The notes below the pieces were generated by a model. It saw only the letters and a program-made list of their open reading frames with translations. It was not told the origin of the DNA and ran no database searches. From Candidatus Omnitrophota bacterium (GTDB lineage: Bacteria; Omnitrophota; Koll11; Gygaellales; Profunditerraquicolaceae), in assembly GCA_025453435.1 (NCBI GenBank), contig JALOQI010000036.1:1-5903 (forward strand): DNA of 5,903 nucleotides, in the 5' to 3' direction. Shown here piece by piece: positions 1-5,903 of this stretch (its first letter is position 1; the number at the start of each line of letters is the position of its first letter). A program made the position numbers and the translations under genes.

Positions 1-498
1 GGCGATAATACCCAGGAAAGAATCCAGCGCCGGCATGAAGTTAAAATGGAACGGCTGTAAATGCACGCCTTTGACGCAGGATAAAAAAAAGCCGGCAGCA
101 GCTCCGCCGACCGAGATCTCATCGGGAATAATGCGATGCTTCAGGTCTACAAAAGTGGCTATGATCAATCCGCAGATAAAAACGATATAAATGAAAGAAT
201 CAAGGCCTATGCCGTACGCGCGGCTGACAGCCAGGAACGCGCACGCAGTTATAAGTTCCACGACAGGGTAACGCAGTGATATTTTTTTACGGCAATAGCG
301 GCATTTGCCCAAAAGAAAAAGATAACTTACAAGAGGGATATTCAGATACCAGGGGATGGCTTTCCCGCACTTCGGACAGTGAGAAGCAGGCCAGACGATA
401 GATTCGCCGATTGGAAGGCGGTGGATACAGACGTTCAGGAAACTGCCCACAAGGGCGCCAAAAACAAAAATAAAAAAAGGCGAGATCAGGTCAAACAT
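1..498 (-). CDS. pilD: Prepilin peptidase (type IV leader peptidase, GspO/PilD family), 3' end beyond the window
   Basis: Inner-membrane aspartic protease of the family that cleaves the leader peptide of type IV prepilins and type II secretion pseudopilins; many members also N-methylate the new N-terminus. The 166 visible residues begin MFDLISPFF and show the N-terminal family motif GSFLNVCIHRLP (residues 18-29). Two zinc-binding CxxC pairs follow (Cys41/44 in CPKCGK and Cys66/69 in CRYC). After a hydrophobic stretch comes FVDLKHRIIPDE (117-128), where Asp118 is the probable first catalytic aspartate. The second catalytic site (GxGD) should lie off the left edge; the usual family length is about 250 residues. 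The start is fixed by an in-frame TGA five codons upstream of the ATG at 496-498. There is no Shine-Dalgarno sequence, but a promoter abuts the start. The gene lies 59 bases after the DUF2207 gene. The symbol is by family; gspO would be equally valid. The frame stays open to base 1. Confidence 0.93.
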   Translation of the reverse strand, partial: MFDLISPFFIFVFGALVGSFLNVCIHRLPIGESIVWPASHCPKCGKAIPWYLNIPLVSYLFLLGKCRYCRKKISLRYPVVELITACAFLAVSRAYGIGLDSFIYIVFICGLIIATFVDLKHRIIPDEISVGGAAAGFFLSCVKGVHLQPFHFNFMPALDSFLGIIA

Positions 499-504
499 AC
501 CGGG

Positions 505-551
505 ATTGTATCATGAATTCCAGCGCGCCTCAAGGATTAAAAAATTAAGCC
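505..551 (-). promoter_or_regulatory. Candidate sigma-70 promoter for the prepilin peptidase, predicted leaderless
   Basis: Read on the minus strand, a -35 box TTGAGG (528-533, four of six consensus bases) is followed by a 17-base spacer (511-527) and a -10 box TACAAT (505-510, five of six). An A/T-rich tract (536-548) sits directly upstream of the -35 box, where an UP element would lie. Only six bases (499-504) separate the -10 box from the ATG at 496-498, so transcription would begin at or within a base or two of the start codon. That fits the lack of a Shine-Dalgarno sequence. The call rests on motif matching alone, but the spacing is ideal and this is the only real gap in the window. Confidence 0.55.
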
Positions 552-557
552 GGCTGC

Positions 558-2498
558 TTACCATCCTCCGCCCCCGCCTCCTCCGCCGCCGCCGCCGGAA
601 CTGCCTCCTCCGCCTGAGCCCGAGCTTGAACCAGGGGCATGAGAAGCGGAAGATATAGCCCCGGAAACAGAGCTTCCGAGCGTTGAAGCGAAACCTGCAG
701 CGCCAAGCCTGCCCCAGGCGGCGCCTGAATACCATGCCGGATGATACTGCGCGCCCTCCTTTCCGGCTGCATGCAGCACTGAAGCGAATTTTTCAGCCCA
801 GGCCTGCTCGACGTCCAGCGCCAGGGCATAGGGCAAATAGCGCTCGAATATCTCCGGGGTAATATCCGCTCCGTACAAGCTGTTCAAACGGTCTTTTTCA
901 GCGGTGCCGAGGTACATCTTAAAACCCTCTATTTTATCCATAACCCGCCTGCCGGCCAAAGTAGGAGCTTTAAGGAGATGGTAAAAAAACAGATTCGTCA
1001 GAACAAACAGCGCCAAAAACGGCAGAACCGCGATCCCGGTCGCACTCACAAGCATCGATATCCCGAACAGCTCTCCGAATGCGAACGGGACAAAAAACAA
1101 GCTGATAAATACAGCCTGGCCCAGCAAAAAAGCCGATTTAGCATAAGAGTTCAAATATCCTTTCCACGCGGAAACCACCATTATCATAAGGAAGAACACG
1201 CCGAAGCTCCAGAATGTAAGCCAGACTGACATGAAGATTGCAACAGGAAGATCAGGGCCTGCCTGGATAAATACGCCGGCTACCAGCATCACCGCAGAGA
1301 TCACTATGCCCGGCACGAAATATTTGATATTGGTCAAGAAGTATACTTTTTCATAATTATTTTTGAGGAAATATTTAAGGGACTGGATCGCAGAGCTTAC
1401 AGCAGAATGGCGCGCGTTATCCAGCACGATCTCGTTCTCTGATAACAAGACCTTTGCTATCTCCTGCTCATCAGCGCTTAGGTTTGATGAGCCTGCCCCG
1501 GTCTTTTTCAGGGTAAAAACGGAATTTTCCTCCTGTATCGTAAGGAATCCCTTCACTGCCATGTTGATGACGGCGCAGCCGAATATCTTGGCGTCATAGC
1601 TCATCTTCATTATATACCGCGCGGCCTGGGGAGTGATGTTTTCAGGGGGCTTGAATAAAGGTATGATCGTGCCTTTTACGGGGTCTCTGCCGAACAAAGA
1701 CCAGACGAACAGATAATACCCGGTCAAAAGCGCAAAACCAAGCAAGCCGGTCACGACAAGAACATTATCGCGCACGTAATATAACGCCTTTTTTTCAAAA
1801 GGCGGCTCGGCTATATATCCTTTTGGCCAGGTGATCGCGATGGTCAATCCCTCTGCCGGAGCCAACGGCTTTGTAGCGGTGAATACGATCCTGCCGCTGT
1901 CGTCTATGAAAGCGGAATAGTCTTTCAGCTTTGCTCCCGCCGGCCCGGTATAGGCTTCATACGATCTGATCCTGCCGGATATCTCGCCCGGCAGGGTTAT
2001 CGTAGCCTGAGCGGTCTCTATGGCAAAATCCCAGCCGTTACCGGTGACATTCCAATAAAGTTCGTCGAAATCCTTAAAGAACCCTATCTGCCGGTCAGTC
2101 TCATAGGTAATGCTGTAAACATGCACTCCCCTGGCCACGATTTTATCCCCGGAGCCAATATATACCCGTTTGCCGTTTCTAATGGCTTCAATATGATACG
2201 GCTCTGTTTCGCCGTCGCGCAAGACCCGGACGACGTTAAATTCAACATTTAAAGTGTTGCGGTAAAGGTCGCGGTATCGGGTGGGAAAATCACGATAGAT
2301 GCCGTGTTTGATATTGTAATCGTTACCTGCATACACGGTAATAGACTCGGTGACGGTCATGGAACCGTCAAGCTCCAGACGTATATCGCTCTGGAAGGAA
2401 AGGATCTTGTCTGCGGATGCGTCCTGTGAATAAGCGAGGTTGAACGGGATACAAAGCGCGATCATTACCCACAGATTCGCAAGTATCTTTTTTGTCAT
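558..2498 (-). CDS. DUF2207 family membrane protein with glycine-rich C-terminal tail
   Basis: A 646-residue envelope protein of the DUF2207 family, whose biochemical function is not established. A probable signal peptide covers residues 1-24 (cleavage near AYS/QD). The extracytoplasmic DUF2207 domain (about 30-225) carries the family signatures GIYRDFPTRY (66-75) and DELYWNVTGNGWDFAI (145-160). A first membrane helix lies at about 246-267, followed by GRDP (270-273). A soluble section (about 285-380) looks partly like a winged helix (VKGFLTI at 315-321). Further membrane helices fall at about 392-412, 418-443, 454-476 and 478-508. The C-terminal region has the conserved-looking YLPYALALDVEQAW (554-567) and then a Ser/Gly tail ending in eleven glycines and a tryptophan. 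By this topology the tail is cytoplasmic (inference). The start lies 3 bases after the lemA stop without a recognisable Shine-Dalgarno sequence, which suggests translational coupling. LemA and DUF2207 genes are commonly adjacent in bacteria. Confidence 0.92.
   Translation of the reverse strand: MTKKILANLWVMIALCIPFNLAYSQDASADKILSFQSDIRLELDGSMTVTESITVYAGNDYNIKHGIYRDFPTRYRDLYRNTLNVEFNVVRVLRDGETEPYHIEAIRNGKRVYIGSGDKIVARGVHVYSITYETDRQIGFFKDFDELYWNVTGNGWDFAIETAQATITLPGEISGRIRSYEAYTGPAGAKLKDYSAFIDDSGRIVFTATKPLAPAEGLTIAITWPKGYIAEPPFEKKALYYVRDNVLVVTGLLGFALLTGYYLFVWSLFGRDPVKGTIIPLFKPPENITPQAARYIMKMSYDAKIFGCAVINMAVKGFLTIQEENSVFTLKKTGAGSSNLSADEQEIAKVLLSENEIVLDNARHSAVSSAIQSLKYFLKNNYEKVYFLTNIKYFVPGIVISAVMLVAGVFIQAGPDLPVAIFMSVWLTFWSFGVFFLMIMVVSAWKGYLNSYAKSAFLLGQAVFISLFFVPFAFGELFGISMLVSATGIAVLPFLALFVLTNLFFYHLLKAPTLAGRRVMDKIEGFKMYLGTAEKDRLNSLYGADITPEIFERYLPYALALDVEQAWAEKFASVLHAAGKEGAQYHPAWYSGAAWGRLGAAGFASTLGSSVSGAISSASHAPGSSSGSGGGGSSGGGGGGGGGGGW
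564..632 (-). repeat. Low-complexity Gly/Ser codon tract at the 3' end of the DUF2207 gene
   Basis: This stretch encodes residues 623-645 of the DUF2207 protein: Ser/Gly alternation, four glycines, two serines, then eleven glycines before the terminal Trp. The glycine codons mix GGC, GGA and GGG, and the serine codons are also mixed. The tract is therefore a protein-level low-complexity tail and not a pure trinucleotide expansion. On the plus strand it reads as a C-rich run. Slippage or assembly errors are possible here, so the exact glycine count should be treated with some caution. Confidence 0.85.
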
Positions 2499-2501
2499 AG
2501 G

Positions 2502-3053
2502 TCAGGAAAATTTCACGTCGGGGTTCAGGCGTTCGGTGGCGTATTCTATTTCGAAGAATTCCGCGGATCTGAACCCGAAAGCCAAAGCCGCGATATTCCC
2601 GGGAAAAGACTGGACCAGTATATTATAATTTCTCACAGTGCCGTTGTAATAACGCCGGGCCATCTGAAGCTCATCTTCCACTGCCATCAAAGCAGACTGC
2701 AGGCCCAGAAAGTTTTCACTCGCCTTAAGGTCAGGGTAATTTTCAGCCAGCACAAACAATTGTTTGACCGCCGAGGATAAACGGCTCTCTGTTTCCGCCT
2801 TATCCTTCAGGGAGCCCGATGCATTCATGGCCAGGGAGCGCAAGCCGGTTATCCGTTCAAGCACATCGCGCTCATACTGCATATACCCTTTCACAGCTTC
2901 AACGATATTAGGGATGAGATCATACCGGCGCTTGAGCTGGACGTCTATGCCGCTTTGCGCTTCAGCCATAAGCGTCTTGAACCTGACCAACCGGTTAAAA
3001 ATAACGATGCTAAACACTCCTGTTGCCAGAATAATGCCGGCTATCATGATCAT
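2502..3053 (-). CDS. lemA: LemA family membrane-anchored protein
   Basis: A 183-residue LemA-family protein; about 185 residues is usual, so it is complete. A short N-terminus leads into one membrane anchor (about 2-20). A helical domain follows with the family hallmarks: DVQLKRRYDLIPNIVEAVKGY (37-57), ENYPDLKAS (104-112), the ARRYYNGTVRNYN region (132-144) and FP (150-151), ending in PDVKF. The family role is not settled; LemA proteins are thought to be envelope proteins with most of the chain outside the cytoplasm, and the name derives from an antigen mimic in Listeria. The start overlaps the stop of the upstream gene by four bases (ATGA) and has a strong Shine-Dalgarno sequence. A second in-frame ATG two codons downstream is less well spaced. 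The DUF2207 gene follows after three bases, a partnership seen in many genomes. Confidence 0.95.
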   Translation of the reverse strand: MIMIAGIILATGVFSIVIFNRLVRFKTLMAEAQSGIDVQLKRRYDLIPNIVEAVKGYMQYERDVLERITGLRSLAMNASGSLKDKAETESRLSSAVKQLFVLAENYPDLKASENFLGLQSALMAVEDELQMARRYYNGTVRNYNILVQSFPGNIAALAFGFRSAEFFEIEYATERLNPDVKFS

Positions 3054-3553
3054 TTCTTGCTCCTTTGCGCCGTCTTATCCAGCCTGCTCTGGATATCCTG
3101 CCACACCAGCCTTACACTGTCCATGATATTCTTGGATTTCGCGGAATTAGTTTTTTGAGAGAAGCTTTGCATGACCTGGCGGGCGATAACTTTATCAGGC
3201 ACTGCGTCTATGATCGCAGAGGCTTTTTTCTTATCCAGCGACCGGATGAACGCGACTGCCTGCTCTCTGGACATGTCTGAACGCAGGCCGAACTGCTTTG
3301 AAAGCACAGGCGCATCAGCGATAAGCTGCAGCGTTCTGGGATATTTTTTATGAAAGGAGTCCGTGTCGAGCTGCTGAAGGCGGGTTATCGTGTTGTTCTT
3401 GAGGGCGTTGAAGTCGGCCGCAGCGATATACGTCTTGGCGAGTGTTTTGAAAGTTGCGCTGACAAGCCTGTCCTGGCTGGTCTGGGCATGCGCTACTGTA
3501 GAGCACAGGCAGATCACGGCCGATATTATCAGAAATACTCTCATTGCCCTCAT
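3050..3553 (-). CDS. Small secreted protein of unknown family (orf167)
   Basis: A 167-residue protein I do not recognise. It opens with a clear Sec signal peptide: basic MRAMR, a hydrophobic core (FLIISAVICLCSTV) and an AHA/QT cleavage site after residue 23. The two cysteines in the core do not form a good lipobox, so a soluble exported protein is more likely than a lipoprotein. The mature part (about 144 residues) is polar, rich in Lys, Arg, Ala and Ser, without further membrane segments, and looks mainly alpha-helical. It contains YPRTLQLIADAPVLSKQFGL (71-90) and a strongly basic C-terminus (AQRSKK). The gene begins two bases after the aroE stop and overlaps lemA by four bases, so it is firmly in the operon. 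That overlap also makes a spurious ORF unlikely. ATG at 3551-3553 has TAGGG eight bases upstream; the ATG three codons later (3542-3544) would leave the signal peptide intact. A role with LemA at the envelope is inference from position only. Confidence 0.85.
   Translation of the reverse strand: MRAMRVFLIISAVICLCSTVAHAQTSQDRLVSATFKTLAKTYIAAADFNALKNNTITRLQQLDTDSFHKKYPRTLQLIADAPVLSKQFGLRSDMSREQAVAFIRSLDKKKASAIIDAVPDKVIARQVMQSFSQKTNSAKSKNIMDSVRLVWQDIQSRLDKTAQRSKK
3060..3066 (-). promoter_or_regulatory. Ribosome binding site of lemA
   Basis: On the minus strand AAAGGAG lies six bases before the lemA ATG at 3051-3053, inside the last codons of the upstream secreted-protein gene. It is the only strong Shine-Dalgarno match at a start in this window. 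It decides between the two nearby ATG codons of lemA in favour of the first. Combined with the ATGA overlap, it supports coupled but independently boosted translation of lemA. Confidence 0.8.
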
Positions 3554-3555
3554 GG

Positions 3556-4392
3556 CTAGAGCCCTAATGCTTTTTCCATAACTTTTTTGGGAGGCATGCG
3601 GCCGGTCCAGACCTTAAAAGACAGCTCGCCCTGATGCAATAACATGCCCAGCCCGTTTGAAACGCGGCAGCCGGCGGATACGGCATCTTCCAGAAGCTTT
3701 GTGGCCTTGCGGTTATAAACCAGGTCGTAGACCAGCATGTCCGGCCGGAGAAGCTTTTTATCCACGAGGCTGAGATCATTTTCTTTCATGCCGACCGATG
3801 TAGTATTTACCAACAAGTCTGTGTCTGCCAGGCCAAGTTCCCCAACCGAATTAGCGGCTATCAGCCTGCCGGATGAATTCATATTAAGGGTATGCATCAG
3901 ATCTATGGTCTTTGAGCGGTCGCGGTTGTATACGGCAATACGCCCGGCAGCGGCATCGGCCAAAGCAACGCACACAGCTCTGCCTGCTCCGCCTGCGCCT
4001 AAAACCGCTATATTTTTGCCTCGCGGATCGAATCCAAGGTCAGTCTTAAGTGATCTTATAAACCCGTCGGCGTCCGTGTTATACCCCAGAAGTTTATTAC
4101 CGGATACTTTTACGGTGTTGACCGCGCCTATCACGGCAGCCTGAGGAGAAAGGCGCGATATATATGAGATTATGGTTTGTTTATAGGGGATGGTGACGTT
4201 CAGGCCGAGGATGCCGCGTTTTGACAGGCTTGAGATGAAATGCTTTAAACCGGAAGGCTCTACTTCGAATATCCTGTAATGCGCGTTTATTTTCGCGGCC
4301 TTGAAGGCCGCGTTATGCATTTTAGGCGACAGGCTGTGCTTGGCCGGAAAACCCAGCACTCCGTATATTTGCGGGAGAGACTTTTTTGCCAT
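3556..4392 (-). CDS. aroE: Shikimate dehydrogenase (NADP+)
   Basis: Cytoplasmic enzyme that reduces 3-dehydroshikimate to shikimate with NADPH, in the shikimate route to chorismate and aromatic amino acids. The 278-residue length is typical. The substrate domain shows GFPAKHSLSPKMHN (14-27; Ser20 and Ser22 of the shikimate-binding motif), NVTIPYK (65-71) with the catalytic Lys71, Asn92 in AVNT, and Asp107 in NTDADG. The cofactor domain has the glycine-rich loop GAGGAG (132-137) and NRDRSK (156-161), whose basic residues point to NADP rather than NAD. NTTSVGM (196-202), VYDLVYN (221-227) and LLHQGELSF (251-259, with Gln254) complete the family pattern, so all key residues are present. The start codon lies 17 bases after the leuA stop. 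That spacer is pyrimidine-rich and has no Shine-Dalgarno sequence, yet the N-terminus MAKKSLPQIYGVLG aligns well with the family, so the start is kept. Confidence 0.97.
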   Translation of the reverse strand: MAKKSLPQIYGVLGFPAKHSLSPKMHNAAFKAAKINAHYRIFEVEPSGLKHFISSLSKRGILGLNVTIPYKQTIISYISRLSPQAAVIGAVNTVKVSGNKLLGYNTDADGFIRSLKTDLGFDPRGKNIAVLGAGGAGRAVCVALADAAAGRIAVYNRDRSKTIDLMHTLNMNSSGRLIAANSVGELGLADTDLLVNTTSVGMKENDLSLVDKKLLRPDMLVYDLVYNRKATKLLEDAVSAGCRVSNGLGMLLHQGELSFKVWTGRMPPKKVMEKALGL

Positions 4393-4409
4393 GAAAAGGA
4401 AGGGATCTG

Positions 4410-5903
4410 TTAGAAAGACTCGATCTTATTCAAGGCATTCAGATATGCCCTGATCGACGATTCGACGATATCAGTAGAGGCGCCGCGGGCAGTAACGACC
4501 TTATTCTTCGCTTTGAGTTTAAGACTCACCTCGCCGAGCGCGTCTTTTCCCTTTGTGACAGCCTCGATCCGGTAATCCTGGAGCTCTCCCTTGATGCCTG
4601 TTATTTTGTCTATTGCCTTGAAACATGCGTCAACAGGGCCGTCTCCGGTAGAAGCCGCGCCCTGTATTTTATTCTTGAACTTAAGCGAAACTTCCGCTTT
4701 CGGAGTAAGCTTGGTGCCGGAATGTATAGCGAAAGATTCGAGGCTCCAGAGCGATTTGACCGGTTTGAATTCGTCTTCGACTATAGATATAAGGTCGTCG
4801 TCAAAAATAGTTTTTTTCTTATCGGCAAGCGCCTTGAACCGCTCGTTGACTGTTTCTATCTGCGCAGGCGAAAGATCGGTAAACCCGAGCTCTTTGAGCC
4901 TCTCGGCCAATGCATGCCTGCCCGAATGTTTTCCGAGCACTATCCCTGAACCCGTGAAACCGACATCTTCGGGCATTATGATTTCATAAGTCGAACGCTC
5001 TTTCAAAACTCCGTCCTGATGGATGCCGGATTCATGGCGGAACGCATTGTGGCCCACGATAGCTTTATTCGGAGCTACTACAAAACCCGTAAGCCTGCTG
5101 ACGAGGCGGGAAACTTTATATATCTGAGTCGTGTTTATCTGAGTCGAGATGCCGGCATAGATGTCTTTGCGGGTGCGTATGGCCATGACTATCTCTTCCA
5201 TGGACGCGTTGCCCGCGCGCTCGCCGATGCCGTTAACCGTGCATTCCACCTGGCGCGCGCCGTTGCGCACAGCGGCAAGAGAATTAGCTACGCTCAAACC
5301 GAGATCATTGTGGCAGTGCACCGATATTACGGCCTTATTGATATTTGGCACGTTGTTTTTTATTGCGCTTATCAAAGACGCGTATTCAAAAGGATCGGTA
5401 TAACCCACGGTATCCGGTATGTTGACAGTGGTCGCCCCTGCTTTAATCACCGCCTCAACCACCCTGAACAAAAACTGTCTTTCCGTGCGCGTTGCGTCTT
5501 CGGGCGAAAATTCTATGTCCTGACAGGATTTTTTTGCGTAAGTCACGGCTTCGACTGCGAGGCGCAATATTTCATCCTCTGCTTTTTTAAGCTTGTACTG
5601 CATGTGGATCTTGGATGTGGCGAGGAATACGTGGATCCGCGGCCGCTTGCTGGAGCGCGTGGCCTGGTAACATGCGTCAATATCAGCTTTTATAGAGCGA
5701 GCGAGGCCGCAGATAACAGGGCCTTTGACCTGTCTTGCTATAGCGGCTACTGCGTCAAAGTCGCCTTTTGAAGAAATAGGGAATCCGGCCTCGATTATAT
5801 CAACGCCAAGATCAGCGAGTGCATGGGCTATCTCGAGCTTCTCCGGCATGTTCAAAGAAGCGCCGGGCGCCTGTTCGCCATCCCGAAGGGTGGTATCGAA
5901 TAT
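4410..5903 (-). CDS. leuA: 2-isopropylmalate synthase, 5' end beyond the window
   Basis: First committed enzyme of leucine biosynthesis: it condenses acetyl-CoA with 2-oxoisovalerate to give 2-isopropylmalate. The frame is open to the right edge and gives 497 residues. Numbering from the edge, it begins [16 protein letters not shown], the family's catalytic N-terminal motif (Arg7, Asp8), so only a few residues are missing. The TIM-barrel domain shows [12 protein letters not shown] (131-142), [13 protein letters not shown] (161-173), the metal-binding HCHNDLG (196-202) and [11 protein letters not shown] (224-234). Next come [12 protein letters not shown] (290-301) and [10 protein letters not shown]. 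From about residue 380 there is a LeuA dimerisation/allosteric domain, with [14 protein letters not shown] and [19 protein letters not shown], so leucine feedback control is expected. This full pattern favours LeuA over citramalate or homocitrate synthase. A TTG at 5853-5855 could be mistaken for a start, but it lies inside the conserved motif region and encodes an internal Leu. Confidence 0.97.
   Translation of the reverse strand: MFDTTLRDGEQAPGASLNMPEKLEIAHALADLGVDIIEAGFPISSKGDFDAVAAIARQVKGPVICGLARSIKADIDACYQATRSSKRPRIHVFLATSKIHMQYKLKKAEDEILRLAVEAVTYAKKSCQDIEFSPEDATRTERQFLFRVVEAVIKAGATTVNIPDTVGYTDPFEYASLISAIKNNVPNINKAVISVHCHNDLGLSVANSLAAVRNGARQVECTVNGIGERAGNASMEEIVMAIRTRKDIYAGISTQINTTQIYKVSRLVSRLTGFVVAPNKAIVGHNAFRHESGIHQDGVLKERSTYEIIMPEDVGFTGSGIVLGKHSGRHALAERLKELGFTDLSPAQIETVNERFKALADKKKTIFDDDLISIVEDEFKPVKSLWSLESFAIHSGTKLTPKAEVSLKFKNKIQGAASTGDGPVDACFKAIDKITGIKGELQDYRIEAVTKGKDALGEVSLKLKAKNKVVTARGASTDIVESSIRAYLNALNKIESF

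Noticed and set aside
534..551. Possible terminator after the DUF2207 gene (GGCTTAA-TTTT-TTAATCC)
   Set aside because: The stem has only two G-C pairs, a mismatch and four A-T pairs, with no following T-run. The A/T tract fits better as upstream promoter DNA.
511..829. Two overlapping minus-strand open frames at the DUF2207 3' end, one extremely Arg-rich
   Set aside because: They are alternative frames of the glycine-codon tract, where GGC/GGA runs read as Arg or Ala runs. They have no signals of their own and the main frame matches the family to its end.
978..1229. Short plus-strand open frame rich in Lys, Arg and Gln
   Set aside because: It is antisense to the membrane-helix codons of the DUF2207 gene; hydrophobic codons read on the other strand as polar ones give this composition.
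3485..3553. Lipoprotein signal in orf167 because of two cysteines in the signal peptide
   Set aside because: The residues before each cysteine (Ile and Leu at -1) do not fit a lipobox, while AHA/QT is a good signal peptidase I site further on.
3737..4144. 135-codon open frame on the plus strand
   Set aside because: It is antisense to the intact aroE cofactor domain and has no recognisable motif or start signal.
4294..4312. Perfect inverted repeat CGCGGCC-TTGAA-GGCCGCG inside aroE
   Set aside because: It could form a strong hairpin, but no T-run follows on either strand. It encodes the Ala-Ala-Phe-Lys-Ala-Ala stretch of AroE, whose symmetric codons produce the palindrome, so it is not taken as a terminator or operator.
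5019..5771. 250-codon open frame on the plus strand
   Set aside because: It lies entirely antisense to leuA, whose frame shows full family conservation. Its product is rich in Arg, His, Phe and Cys with no domain pattern, and is best explained as a codon-bias shadow.

Overview
The window is a densely packed bacterial region in which every supported gene lies on the minus strand, so transcription runs from the right edge to the left edge. In transcription order the genes are: leuA (2-isopropylmalate synthase, 5' end cut by the window), aroE (shikimate dehydrogenase), a small secreted protein of unknown family, a LemA-family membrane protein, a large DUF2207 membrane protein with a glycine-rich tail, and a prepilin peptidase (type IV leader peptidase, 3' end cut by the window). 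Only the 59 bases between the last two genes (499-557) are truly intergenic. No RNA gene, CRISPR array, insertion sequence or convincing intrinsic terminator is visible.

The first five genes look like one operon. The gaps are 17 bases (leuA/aroE), 2 bases (aroE/secreted protein), a 4-base ATGA overlap (secreted protein/lemA) and 3 bases (lemA/DUF2207). Two amino-acid biosynthesis enzymes, for leucine and for the shikimate/aromatic pathway, are thus followed directly by a three-gene envelope cassette: one exported protein and two membrane proteins. Nothing in the sequence links the two halves biochemically. The arrangement may reflect shared growth-linked expression rather than a common pathway.

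The prepilin peptidase appears to start a new transcription unit, or at least to have its own promoter. The gap before it holds a good sigma-70-type promoter (TTGAGG, 17 bases, TACAAT) with an A/T-rich tract upstream. The -10 box ends only six bases before the ATG, so the predicted mRNA would be leaderless or nearly so.

The host uses the standard genetic code (TAA, TAG and TGA stops all occur), has roughly balanced GC content, and is predicted to make leucine and aromatic amino acids and to export type IV pilin-like proteins. The export signals and the prepilin peptidase fit a free-living, probably Gram-negative-type bacterium. The mix of genes resembles what is found in uncultivated lineages such as Omnitrophota/PVC relatives, but that placement is a low-confidence impression and was not tested. 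The part of the window most worth a second look is the orf167-lemA-DUF2207 cassette, whose first gene I do not recognise.
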